Shown here: one piece after another, positions 1 to 8,487 of the stretch | Position numbering within the stretch: the first letter of the stretch is position 1 | How the letters are laid out: every line of letters begins with the position of its first letter | Source: Prevotella sp. | GTDB lineage: Bacteria; Bacteroidota; Bacteroidia; Bacteroidales; Bacteroidaceae | Direction: 5' to 3' | Assembly: GCA_017449495.1 (NCBI GenBank) | Contig: JAFTFO010000037.1 | Location: 1-34,089, forward strand | Length of the DNA: 34,089 nucleotides | Program-made: the position numbers and the translations under genes | The notes under the pieces: generated by a model | What the model saw: only the letters and a program-made list of their open reading frames with translations | Told to the model about the DNA's origin: nothing | Database searches by the model: none

Positions 1-1
1 G

Positions 2-775
2 CTCGACCTGAACCGCGACTACGGCAACTCGATGGTGCCGCTGCTCATCGGCGAACAGGGTTATCTGAAGACGCAGTTCTGCAACCATATCCTGCCGCCG
101 TCGATGCGCGAATACTATATGAAGGACATCAAGATGGAGAACGCCGAGCAGGTGGAGCGTGTCTTGGGCCGCATGTGGCTCGTCAATATCGACGAGTACG
201 ACGCGAAGACACCCCGTGAGCAGGCGAAGATAAAACGGCTGCTGACTGAGAAGGAGGTGCAGACGCGTAAGATGCGCTCCGACCAGTACACGCTGACGCC
301 CCGCCTCTGCTCGTTTATCGCCACTACCAACGACCTGACGCCCCTACCCTCTGGCGACGGCACGCGCCGCTACCTCTGCGTGGAGGTAACAGGCAAGGTG
401 GATATAAGTGGGAATATTCCTTACAAGCAGATCTTTGCCCAAGCCGTCGCAGAGTTGCGTGACCCAGACTGCCTTTACTGGTTCACGAGCGACGACGAAC
501 AGGAGATCCAGGCACACAACGCCCTGTATCAGCAGGAGTCGGCGCCCGAGATCATCCTCTCGCAGCTCTTCGAACCCACGACCCAGCATCGGAAGGAGAA
601 CTTCTGGACCACCACCGCCATCCAGCAGGAACTCCGCAATCACCTGAAAGCCAGCGACATACCCAACATCACCAACCTTGGTCTCGCCATCAAGAAACTC
701 CGTTGGCAACGTTGCAAGAAAAAGAACGACCGTGGCTACTACCTTCGCCTCCGCAAAGGCCATCCCAAGCCATAA
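2..775 (+). CDS. VirE/VapE-type helicase domain protein, 5' end outside window
   Basis: The reading frame is open from base 2, so the gene begins upstream of the window; the ATG at 32 is internal (NRDYGNSMVPLLIG matches the middle of the 708-residue protein at 31745-33871). The part seen is the C-terminal ATPase half of a VirE/VapE-like protein (SF3-like helicase in phage and island proteins). A Walker A-like stretch reads GEQGYLKT, with the usual second glycine missing. Walker B is WLVNIDEY, followed by a sensor-like FIATTND and an arginine pair in GTRRYLCVEV. About two thirds of residues match the second copy by eye. Family members are presumed to act in DNA replication of mobile elements, but their chromosomal role in Bacteroidota is unknown. 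The gene is the left-hand partner of an inverted pair framing the catabolic locus. Confidence 0.85.
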   Translation, partial: LDLNRDYGNSMVPLLIGEQGYLKTQFCNHILPPSMREYYMKDIKMENAEQVERVLGRMWLVNIDEYDAKTPREQAKIKRLLTEKEVQTRKMRSDQYTLTPRLCSFIATTNDLTPLPSGDGTRRYLCVEVTGKVDISGNIPYKQIFAQAVAELRDPDCLYWFTSDDEQEIQAHNALYQQESAPEIILSQLFEPTTQHRKENFWTTTAIQQELRNHLKASDIPNITNLGLAIKKLRWQRCKKKNDRGYYLRLRKGHPKP

Positions 776-776
776 C

Positions 777-882
777 GACGGCACACAGACGGCATAGTGA
801 CGGCATAGTTTTTCACCAACATAGCCACCACTATCTCATTGTTTATCAATAACATACTTCAATAACGGCATAGACGGCACAG
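777..882. repeat. GACGGCATAG short direct repeats after VirE gene
   Basis: GACGGCATAG occurs at 788-797 and 799-808 with an 11-bp period. A related GACGGCACAC precedes them at 777-786, and AACGGCATAG plus GACGGCACAG follow at 864-873 and 873-882. The copies begin two bases after the VirE stop codon. They do not code for anything evident. They might be iteron-like binding sites or a decayed tandem array. Confidence 0.7.
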
Positions 883-912
883 TTCAAAACTTCGGAAATA
901 ATTGCCATCTTT

Positions 913-944
913 GGCGGGATTAACCCGTATCCGACTTGCCCGCC
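913..944. terminator. possible hairpin between convergent genes
   Basis: GGCGGG at 913-918 can pair with CCCGCC at 939-944; an alternative short hairpin pairs CGGG with CCCG at 924-927. It lies between the converging VirE and MFS genes. There is no clear T-tract, so the terminator role is tentative. Confidence 0.25.
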
Positions 945-966
945 GACATGGTGAAGTTGCTCAATC

Positions 967-2190
967 CTACCTTACTCCGGCATTGAGGTTCCGTCGGAGG
1001 AAGAATGACTTGGTGGCGAGAAAGAAGCAGGCCACGCCCAAGGCATTCACCACAACGACGGTCCAGAAGGCAGCGCTGTAGCTGATCAGCTCAGAGATGA
1101 CACCACCCACGAGGATGCCGAGTCCCATGCCGACATCCCACGAGATGAGGATGGTGGAGTTGGCCGTACCACGCTGGTTGTTCTGCGCCACGTTGATGGT
1201 CATGTTCTGGAAGGCTGGCCACATGTGGCCATTGCCCAAGCCAATCAGCAACGCAGAGCCGTAATAGCCTATAGCAGTGAGAAGTGAAGAGTGAAGAGTG
1301 AAGAATGAAGACAGCGTCGGCATTAATATAAATAAGGTATAGCCGACGAGCGAGATGACCATCCCCTCTCCGGCATTATGCGTCAAGCGCCCCTGTCGCA
1401 GAGCCCTACCACCTTGTAGACGACTTAGTATCAGTCCGATGGAGCAAAGCATGAAATAGGTGCCCGTGCCACCCGTGACACCCATCACCTCCTTGCTATA
1501 GATGGCCAGATAGTTGCTCAGCACACCGAAACTGAAACCAAAGGCAATCATGTTCACACCGAGCAGCCATCCCCGCAAGAGAAAGAAACGGTCGAGTGAC
1601 AGTTTCGACTTGTTGCGTACGATCTCCTTCTCTGGGAACTTCACTGTCGAATCGACCAGCCATCCGGCACAGGCCACGACGAGTGCGATCCAGAACAGCA
1701 ACTCGAAACTGTTAGTGTACTTATAGATAAAGATGCCGATGGTAGGTGCGATGGCCATCGAGAGATTGTTGCTCAGGCCATAGTATCCGATGCCCTCCGT
1801 TCGACGGCTGGAGGGCAACACGTCGATTGCCGCCGTTGAGTTCGCCACCGTCAGGGCCCCGAAGGGTCCGCCGTGTAGCGTTCGGACGATCGTAAATAAT
1901 AATAAGGTGGAAGCCGCGAGATAGCCTGCAAAGAAGATGGCAAAGGCACCGAAGCAGATCATCAGCACCGTGCGCCGGGGGAAGGAGTCGACAAAATAGC
2001 CACTGAACGGCCGGAAGAGTAGGGCGGTGATGGTATAGCCCGACAAGACGAGGCCGATGACATCCTTCGTGGCACAGAAGTGCTCACTCAGATAGAGCGG
2101 CAGCAGAGGTGTCAGCACGTAGAAGGCGAAGAACAGCGAGAAGTTCGCCGTCATCACCTTGATATAGTTCCCGTTCCAGAGCCGGTCCAT
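967..2190 (-). CDS. MFS transporter, substrate unknown
   Basis: A 407-residue polytopic inner-membrane protein with the length and hydrophobic pattern of a 12-helix major facilitator. An MFS-like motif A region (SGYFVDSFPRRTV) follows helix 2. It starts 9 bp after the GH9 stop codon on the same strand, so the two are probably co-transcribed from the promoter near 4700. That suggests uptake or efflux of a product of the GH9 enzyme or of the locus. No substrate can be read from the sequence. Residues around 294-305 (SFFTLHSSLL) are coded by a 7-bp tandem repeat, which looks like an in-frame insertion between two membrane segments. Confidence 0.85.
   Translation of the reverse strand: MDRLWNGNYIKVMTANFSLFFAFYVLTPLLPLYLSEHFCATKDVIGLVLSGYTITALLFRPFSGYFVDSFPRRTVLMICFGAFAIFFAGYLAASTLLLFTIVRTLHGGPFGALTVANSTAAIDVLPSSRRTEGIGYYGLSNNLSMAIAPTIGIFIYKYTNSFELLFWIALVVACAGWLVDSTVKFPEKEIVRNKSKLSLDRFFLLRGWLLGVNMIAFGFSFGVLSNYLAIYSKEVMGVTGGTGTYFMLCSIGLILSRLQGGRALRQGRLTHNAGEGMVISLVGYTLFILMPTLSSFFTLHSSLLTAIGYYGSALLIGLGNGHMWPAFQNMTINVAQNNQRGTANSTILISWDVGMGLGILVGGVISELISYSAAFWTVVVVNALGVACFFLATKSFFLRRNLNAGVR
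1277..1311. repeat. heptamer tandem repeat (GTGAAGA)x5 inside MFS gene
   Basis: Five consecutive 7-bp units: GTGAGAA, then GTGAAGA three times, then ATGAAGA. They lie within the coding frame of the MFS gene and are translated. Because 7 is not a multiple of 3, gain or loss of one unit would shift the frame. Confidence 0.85.
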
Positions 2191-2199
2191 GATGAACGA

Positions 2200-4674
2200 T
2201 TACTCCGCTACAATATTCTTGAGCGATGAGCCGAAGATGATGTACTGGGTGTTGCCAGCGATGGTACCCTCGTTCTGTCCCCAGAGGAAGGGCCAGTCAT
2301 CGTAGTTCTCGAAATGATCGGGCTTACGGAAGAGCAGACCCGGTGCTACGTTACCTGGGATGAACGAGAAGTCGGCGCGGTTGTTGCCATAGAACACCTG
2401 CTTCGGACGGGTGGCACCCACCACAGCCACAAACGAGTAGTTATGGTAGGGATGGCAGCCATAGAGCCAGTTGGCTACCCGGTAGACCTCATCCTTACTC
2501 ACGATGTCGGGGAAGTAAATATGGGCGTAGTTGACGGTGATACCGAAGTTAAGCACCATGTTCACCCCCGCCCAGTTACCCAGTCCGATGGGCACACCGT
2601 AGGGGTTCTGTTTGTCGAAGGAATGGATATAGTCGTTGAAGCGCTCAACGTCGGGACGCAGCTTCTGTTTGTAAGCCTCGTCCTTCATCGGGATGGAGTC
2701 AAGCATGGTCTGCAAGTTACGGGCCACATCCCGGAACATGCCTTCGCCGATACCCGTCAGCCAGTTGTTATCAGCCTCGGCCTGTCTGTCACGGCGGTTG
2801 GGACGTTTGGCCAGCAGTTCCTCTGCCTCCTGACGCAGACGGTCGGCCTGCTTCTGTGCCCGGTCAGCCAACTGGTCGTTATAGCCCCGGAGCACACGGG
2901 CAGCTGAGGTGAAGACACCAGCTGCCTGGAGGTCGAGTCTCGGGTTACGGGTGGTGAAGGCCCACATGTCGTCGGGTGTGCCACTGCGCTTACCGTCGGC
3001 ACTCACCTCATAGGGCTTCAGCGACGGGTCATAGTGCAGGCCGTCGGTGATCGAGGCAGCATCGCCGAGGTGGTGGTAATTGTCAAGGATGGCGTTCGAG
3101 AGTGTCGAGGCCATGTGGCCGATCTGTTCAGCCTGTGCCACGAGGTTCAGCGTGCCATGCTCGATGAACTGTAGGATGTCGGGCACACCGTCAGGTCGGT
3201 GCAGGTCCACATAGCGCTGCTCCTGACTGACGAAGGTCTCGTCGCGCTGGGGTTTGAAAAGTTCCCAGGTACGGATAAGGTTCTGTACGACGTTGATGTT
3301 CGACCCCGTCTCGATGTCGAAGTCGCCCGCATCGAAGAAACCGCCGACGTTCAGCCCGGGGATGAGTTCGTAGGGTTTGTACTTCGTATCGGTGACCGGT
3401 CCCTGACGATGCAGGTCGAAATGGTCGCTCTCCGGTGCCTGTAGGTAACCCTCCTTAAAGGGTTCCCCATGCCAGGTACGATAGCCTTCGTTCACATACA
3501 TGTGGTTCATGTGGATGGGGACCCACACGTCAGTCGTTGCGTCGGTGATCTTGTCATAGACATGGGCGTCGATGAGGAAGTCGTTGGTCTTGGTATTACC
3601 GTACTGGATATAGTAGACGCCGGGCTGTCTGACCTCTGAGAAGTCGAACTTCACATAATTATATTTAAAATACGGGCCCCATGACTGGATTGTGCCTTCG
3701 AAAGCCCGTTCCGCCGCCCCGTCGGGGAGCATGCGCATCAACGAGGCCGTTGTCTGCGGCTGATCGTTCTTGTCGAGTTCTATCACAGCCACCTTCGGCT
3801 GATCAGGTGTATAGCCGATCTGCGAGAAACCGATGTTCGGCTCACGGATCCAGCCCGGGATGGCATGAGGCTCGACCGTCCACGAGAAGACCTTACCCGT
3901 CTTGCCGGCAGGCAGCACACTACGCACCACGAACCAGCCGTTCTGTGCCAGCATACGTCCGTCGTAAAGTTTCAGCTCTGCCTCGTCGCTGCTAATGCGG
4001 ATCAGTCGTCCCGGATCATCGGTGGCCAATGCCAGCTGATGACCTGTCTCTAAGGGCAGTGGGTCAATGAAACGTCCTGTGCCACGGTCGTCATAGGTCT
4101 TGAAGCCCTTGAACTGGCGTGGTTTCTCGCTGTTCGGACGAGTCACGGTCTGACTCGTGGCATAGCGCGGCAGGCGCCCCAAGCGTCCGTCCATGGTGAA
4201 CGTCTTGAGCCAATACTGCGAGGGCAGGAACTCGAGGTTAAAGCCCGCTTCACCCTCCAGTGGCTCTGGCACGGGCTTGTCGAGCCAGACGGCAATCTCC
4301 ACCGCCTGTCCCTTGGCCGTCACCACCACCCGGCTGTCGAAGTCATAGTCGTCGTAACGCATCGAGACCGTGATGGTGCCGTTCTCGGGATCCACCTGTC
4401 GGTCTGTCATCTTCGGCACAAGATCCCATTGCTCTGGCGTGTTGTTCAGACGCACTGCCCCACCCTGCACCGTTCGCACACCGTGGTGAATCACCTCAAT
4501 GCCTGAGTTCTTCTCGTCGTTGAACCCGCCGTTAAAACTATTGCTGAATACCAGCACGTTCACACCCTGCCGTTCGAAGTACTCGCGGTCGTTCAGTTGA
4601 AAGTCCTGCGCCCGGCTGACAGAGGGGACCGCCAGCAGCACCATAAGGACCATGAGAATCTTTTTCATATACAC
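2200..4674 (-). CDS. secreted glycoside hydrolase family 9 protein with long N-terminal extension
   Basis: 824 residues with a type I signal peptide (MKKILMVLMVLLAVPSVSRA, cleaved before QD). Residues about 25-285 form a beta-rich region I cannot assign. Residues about 285-375 (FSQIGYTPDQPKVAVIEL onward) resemble the Ig-like domain that precedes the catalytic module in CelD-type GH9 enzymes. The (alpha/alpha)6 catalytic module follows: GGFFDAGDFD holds the GH9 base aspartate region and the C-terminal GQNEGTIAGN the likely proton-donor glutamate. GH9 enzymes are inverting beta-glucanases; the exact substrate here is unknown. A start at 4668 (MKKIL) is equally possible; both follow closely the promoter at 4692-4722. 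First gene of a two-gene unit with the MFS transporter. Confidence 0.85.
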   Translation of the reverse strand: MYMKKILMVLMVLLAVPSVSRAQDFQLNDREYFERQGVNVLVFSNSFNGGFNDEKNSGIEVIHHGVRTVQGGAVRLNNTPEQWDLVPKMTDRQVDPENGTITVSMRYDDYDFDSRVVVTAKGQAVEIAVWLDKPVPEPLEGEAGFNLEFLPSQYWLKTFTMDGRLGRLPRYATSQTVTRPNSEKPRQFKGFKTYDDRGTGRFIDPLPLETGHQLALATDDPGRLIRISSDEAELKLYDGRMLAQNGWFVVRSVLPAGKTGKVFSWTVEPHAIPGWIREPNIGFSQIGYTPDQPKVAVIELDKNDQPQTTASLMRMLPDGAAERAFEGTIQSWGPYFKYNYVKFDFSEVRQPGVYYIQYGNTKTNDFLIDAHVYDKITDATTDVWVPIHMNHMYVNEGYRTWHGEPFKEGYLQAPESDHFDLHRQGPVTDTKYKPYELIPGLNVGGFFDAGDFDIETGSNINVVQNLIRTWELFKPQRDETFVSQEQRYVDLHRPDGVPDILQFIEHGTLNLVAQAEQIGHMASTLSNAILDNYHHLGDAASITDGLHYDPSLKPYEVSADGKRSGTPDDMWAFTTRNPRLDLQAAGVFTSAARVLRGYNDQLADRAQKQADRLRQEAEELLAKRPNRRDRQAEADNNWLTGIGEGMFRDVARNLQTMLDSIPMKDEAYKQKLRPDVERFNDYIHSFDKQNPYGVPIGLGNWAGVNMVLNFGITVNYAHIYFPDIVSKDEVYRVANWLYGCHPYHNYSFVAVVGATRPKQVFYGNNRADFSFIPGNVAPGLLFRKPDHFENYDDWPFLWGQNEGTIAGNTQYIIFGSSLKNIVAE

Positions 4675-4691
4675 CTATATTAATGACGGTG

Positions 4692-4722
4692 CAAAGATAC
4701 AAAAAAAATTGATAATTGACAA
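4692..4722 (-). promoter_or_regulatory. promoter of GH9-MFS unit
   Basis: On the minus strand, TATCTTTG (4692-4699) matches the Bacteroidota -7 consensus TAnnTTTG. A TTG (4720-4722) lies 20 bp upstream, the normal -33 spacing. The predicted leader is only 10-17 nt. The -33 box lies inside the ATTGAYA heptamer repeat. Confidence 0.65.
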
Positions 4723-4740
4723 TTGATAATTGATAATTTA
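4708..4740. repeat. heptamer repeat ATTGAYA at gene junction
   Basis: Units ATTGATA, ATTGACA, ATTGATA, ATTGATA and a partial ATTTA follow with a strict 7-bp period. The last bases supply the TAA stop codon of the upstream six-hairpin gene (4738-4740), and one unit supplies the -33 TTG of the GH9 promoter. Confidence 0.85.
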
Positions 4741-7635
4741 TTGCAAGGTGATAGCCATCAGTCCGATGACGACATCATTGGAGAGGGTCCGTAAGGTTAG
4801 TGACCGCAGTCGTTTGTGCGGATTCAAGGGCATGATGAGCATCTGTCCAGCCCCTCCGGGAATCTCACGTCCATAGTCACCTCGAAGCGTGACAACCTCA
4901 CTCAGGTCACGACTGACATCACCAGTACTGAAGCAGACACGATAGGGACGAGGCTGTAAGGCTTGGAAGGCCTTGCCGTCGATATAGTAGTCTTGCTCGA
5001 TAGGACACCAGTTGTCGGGGTTCCTCAAGGCCAGGGTATCCGTCGTCGCGTCAGTGTAGGTCACCACGACCAGGCCGTTGTCGATACGACTCTGCATGTG
5101 GTTCGTCGAACCAGCCATCAGCAGACAGGCACACTCAGCCCTCCCCCTCAAGGGTATCACCACAGAGTCTGGATAGTTATCCCAGAGACTCGTATAGACG
5201 ATGTTTCGTCCCCGTTGGGGCGTTTTCATCGGCACGCCCGCCATCATGAAGACACCCTCTGATATCTTACTACGGAAGACAGAGTCGTTGATCTCTGCCG
5301 TCAACTGCGGATGACACCACTCGCCAATGCCCTGAAGGGGAATCTGGAGGGTCGTCGTCTGTGGACGGGGCGAGAGATACTGGTTTTTAAAAATATCGGT
5401 GACGTTAGCGTTAAAGTACTTCGCCATCTCCAAAGGTCTGAACGTCTTCGTTAAGTCCGGCTCGGCACAACCCGAATCATAGGGACTGTTCCCTGTGTGG
5501 GCAGCGAAGCGGAATAGTTGGGGACTGTCCCCATGATTCCTCCGTGACACTTCAATGACTTGGTGTTCCTCGCAGGTGCCCTCGGTATCACAGTATTGTC
5601 CATTACCGAGGTTCTGTCGCAGGACAATCTTCAATGGCTGACGGAAATGCTGGGTAATCTCATAGTGTTCTGCCCCATCCCTCCGTACATACTTATATTC
5701 TATATAGGGCGTCTTGACACTGGCACTATCCCACTCCTGAGGAAATCCGGGGCGGATGATACAGATGCCGTCAAGTGCCTGTGGGATGATACCGAAAAGT
5801 CCCTGCAACAGCGTACGACTGCTGATGCCGATACAGTCACCAAAATCCCGATAGCACTCACCACGTGCAGCATCGTAATGACTGATCTGTCCAAAGTTTG
5901 CCGGACTCTGTCCATAGTACATCTGATCGAGGATATTTGCCTTCATCAACCGATAAGCTTCGTCGGTCCGTCCTGCCTCGAAATAGGCCAGAGCCGTGTG
6001 CATCACCTCGGCAGCAGCCACATTATTGATACTCCATGAATAAGGCATCCAGTCACTGGTGGAGATCGTCTGATAGCCAGAGTCCTCTACACTCATGTGT
6101 GGTATGTATCGGTCAATATATTGTGTAGCTTTGTATGCCTGTTCAGGACTGCATGCGCCACAATCAATCGGCGTGTAGATACTCCACACAGCAGGATGAT
6201 CGTGTTTCCGTTTCAGACCCATCGCATCCTGATATTCTGCCCAGACGCCCTTATCTTCCAGCCACAGCCGTTCGTTCATAGCATGGAGGATGGCCTCAGC
6301 CTCATCACGGTAGGGCTTTGGATCCTTGCCGATGATCTCAGCTATTCTTGCAGCCAGACGGTTGCCGCGATAGTTATAGGCAGAACTGTGGGTGACGGCT
6401 CCACCGCTATAGTAGAGCGCATCACTGGCCCAGATACAGCAGTAGGCATCGTAAAGATGATCGCCGTCAGGATCGAAGTTGCGCTTCTCCCAGGCCAGAT
6501 GCGACTCCAGCACAGGCCACATCTTCCGCATATAAGCGGTATCGGCATCATACTGGAAATGCCACAACAGTTCGTCTATATAGTTCAGGTTCATGTCGTA
6601 ATGGTGCATCTGGTCGTTTCGCTCTGGATTACGACAGATGTAACCATTTGAGTACATCTGTGTGCCCCACTTCTTTTCGGCTCTGGCCATGTTGAGCGCA
6701 GCGTCCTGAGTGGGATGCGGAATAGTGGCAGGCACATTGGTTACCTGACTCTTGGCATAAGCATCGAAATGCCTGACGGCTCGGTCGTTCCAGCCTAACA
6801 CATCACCCAGATAGCCAGCCCGCCAACCTGCCAAAGGCATGCGCCAACCAATACAGCCATGCAGCCAAGTCTGTCCGTCCCAATCACCATCGGCAGCCAG
6901 CACTAATGCACTACCTAACGTATTGATATAAGGATCGGGGGTATCAAAACGGATGCGACTGGCTAATCCTTCAGCATGGTCTTTGGCTCGCTGATAATCG
7001 GCCATTCCTTGCTCTACACTCACCGATCTCACTTCATCCAAACAGACCTCCACATAGTCTTCACCCCCCAGCAACACTTGAACTTCCTGTAACGGACTCC
7101 CCGCTGCCTCAAGTACACCTGATGCGTCAGCCCCGATATCACCATTGCGATAGAGTTTCGGTTGTGCAATCTGACTTACCACGGCCTTCATCTGCATGAG
7201 CTGCGAAGACTGGAACTTCCATACGGCCGCCTCATCATCTGGCATCGCCACGACCTCGATGGTCAGTTGCGCCATGCCCCAACGTTTGTCTTGAAGCTGA
7301 TAGCGCCGCATGCCATCCTGATACCATGCCTTACAGTAATCAGTAGAGTCGAGGGGAACGCCATCTACCAGAAAGCGGATATTACGATGATGCCCTTTCT
7401 TCACAACAGCGAAGACAGGGCGATCGGAGGTATCCAGTCGCCAGTCGGTATGACTGCCATAGAGAGCCCTGGTATAACGGTTATTACCGTTTACAGAGAC
7501 AAAACCGCCCCCTGCACCTGGCTCATATTGCAAGGTGCGAGGGGCTGCTTCGCCTTTAGTCTGGGCGTTGGCGCCGTCGACGCCAATGAATACTAGGCAT
7601 GCTAGCCCGGCTAGTATATCTAGTATTCTCCTCAT
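4738..7635 (-). CDS. secreted six-hairpin glycosidase-like protein (DUF4450-like)
   Basis: 965 residues with a signal peptide (MRRILDILAGLACLVFIGVDGANA). The layout is an N-terminal beta-sandwich (about 28-230), an (alpha/alpha)6-barrel-like region (about 240-650; aromatic, acid-rich segments such as DGDWDGQTWLHGCIGWR and STSDWMPYSWSINN) and a C-terminal beta domain. This resembles the Bacteroidota DUF4450 proteins and, in fold, GH78-type six-hairpin glycosidases; the DUF4450 assignment is from memory. Its TAATG junction overlaps the aldolase stop by one base, so it is translationally coupled as the last gene of the rhamnose operon. That position suggests it releases L-rhamnose or acts on a rhamnose-containing glycan, but no activity is proven. 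Confidence 0.65.
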   Translation of the reverse strand: MRRILDILAGLACLVFIGVDGANAQTKGEAAPRTLQYEPGAGGGFVSVNGNNRYTRALYGSHTDWRLDTSDRPVFAVVKKGHHRNIRFLVDGVPLDSTDYCKAWYQDGMRRYQLQDKRWGMAQLTIEVVAMPDDEAAVWKFQSSQLMQMKAVVSQIAQPKLYRNGDIGADASGVLEAAGSPLQEVQVLLGGEDYVEVCLDEVRSVSVEQGMADYQRAKDHAEGLASRIRFDTPDPYINTLGSALVLAADGDWDGQTWLHGCIGWRMPLAGWRAGYLGDVLGWNDRAVRHFDAYAKSQVTNVPATIPHPTQDAALNMARAEKKWGTQMYSNGYICRNPERNDQMHHYDMNLNYIDELLWHFQYDADTAYMRKMWPVLESHLAWEKRNFDPDGDHLYDAYCCIWASDALYYSGGAVTHSSAYNYRGNRLAARIAEIIGKDPKPYRDEAEAILHAMNERLWLEDKGVWAEYQDAMGLKRKHDHPAVWSIYTPIDCGACSPEQAYKATQYIDRYIPHMSVEDSGYQTISTSDWMPYSWSINNVAAAEVMHTALAYFEAGRTDEAYRLMKANILDQMYYGQSPANFGQISHYDAARGECYRDFGDCIGISSRTLLQGLFGIIPQALDGICIIRPGFPQEWDSASVKTPYIEYKYVRRDGAEHYEITQHFRQPLKIVLRQNLGNGQYCDTEGTCEEHQVIEVSRRNHGDSPQLFRFAAHTGNSPYDSGCAEPDLTKTFRPLEMAKYFNANVTDIFKNQYLSPRPQTTTLQIPLQGIGEWCHPQLTAEINDSVFRSKISEGVFMMAGVPMKTPQRGRNIVYTSLWDNYPDSVVIPLRGRAECACLLMAGSTNHMQSRIDNGLVVVTYTDATTDTLALRNPDNWCPIEQDYYIDGKAFQALQPRPYRVCFSTGDVSRDLSEVVTLRGDYGREIPGGAGQMLIMPLNPHKRLRSLTLRTLSNDVVIGLMAITLQ

Positions 7636-8456
7636 TAGCAGGGTCGCTTCTTGGGAAGATTGAACACGTCCTGCACCTCCTTCATCTGCTCGGCTGTCAT
7701 GCCGTCAGGCTCACTGCCCATAGCCTTGGCACACATATAGATGTTAGCAGCCTTGCAGAGCACATCGGTCTGGTCGAAGGCATCCATGATATCTGTTCCA
7801 ACAGCCACCGTACCGTGCTTCTCCCACAGCACCACATCGTGGGTCTTGATCTGTTCGAGGGTAGCCTCAGCCAGTGCTACCGACGACGGGAGCGCATAAG
7901 GTACGATGCCGATGCCGAGGGGCGCGAACGCCAGCGTCTCGGGAATCATAGACCACAGTACACGTGTCATCTCATCCCCCTTCAGGAACCGCTGGATATG
8001 ACTCATGGCAACCAGCTCGATAGGATGCGTATGCAGGGTTGCCTTGTAGCAAGAACCCGTCTCCAGCAGATAGTTTTGCAGAGCCAGATGGGTGGGCAGC
8101 TCAGAAGTGGGCACGACAGGCTCGTCGGCTATGACCTCGTAGCTTGCACAGTCGTCACAGATACGGATGATTGATCCGTTCTGCATCGGCTCCTTAGCCA
8201 GGTCACGCATACGCTTACCTGTTCCCTTGCAATAGAAATACTTGCCTTTCAGTTGGGGCAACGTCATGCCTATCTGCTTGACGGGAGCGATGGCCGGCAT
8301 CGCCTTACACGCATCGTCCATATACTCGGTGACGTTGACAGTGATGTTACCGCCATTACGCTCTGCCCAACCTTTCTGCCAAAGATAATCTGTGACTTCG
8401 GCAATCTGATAAACGACCGCCTTCAACTCTTCGCGGCCTTCCAAAATACTCTTCAT
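7635..8456 (-). CDS. rhaD: L-rhamnulose-1-phosphate aldolase
   Basis: 273 residues, matching E. coli RhaD (274) rather than the shorter fuculose-1-phosphate aldolase FucA (about 215). It is a zinc-dependent class II aldolase that splits L-rhamnulose 1-phosphate into DHAP and L-lactaldehyde in the cytoplasm. Visible features are the glycine-rich phosphate-binding NGGNITVN, the acid in TSELPTHLAL, and the zinc histidines in LHTHPIEL and WEKHGTVAVG. It lies between the sugar transporter and the six-hairpin gene; its stop codon overlaps the next start by one base (TAATG). Confidence 0.93.
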   Translation of the reverse strand: MKSILEGREELKAVVYQIAEVTDYLWQKGWAERNGGNITVNVTEYMDDACKAMPAIAPVKQIGMTLPQLKGKYFYCKGTGKRMRDLAKEPMQNGSIIRICDDCASYEVIADEPVVPTSELPTHLALQNYLLETGSCYKATLHTHPIELVAMSHIQRFLKGDEMTRVLWSMIPETLAFAPLGIGIVPYALPSSVALAEATLEQIKTHDVVLWEKHGTVAVGTDIMDAFDQTDVLCKAANIYMCAKAMGSEPDGMTAEQMKEVQDVFNLPKKRPC

Positions 8457-8459
8457 ATT

Positions 8460-8487
8460 TTCTTAATTCTTAACTCTAAATCCTTAA
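8460..8487. repeat. heptamer repeat TTAAGAA between transporter and aldolase
   Basis: On the minus strand four 7-bp units run TTAAGGA, TTTAGAG, TTAAGAA, TTAAGAA and end four bases before the aldolase ATG. They make up practically the whole spacer between the two genes. Confidence 0.75.
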
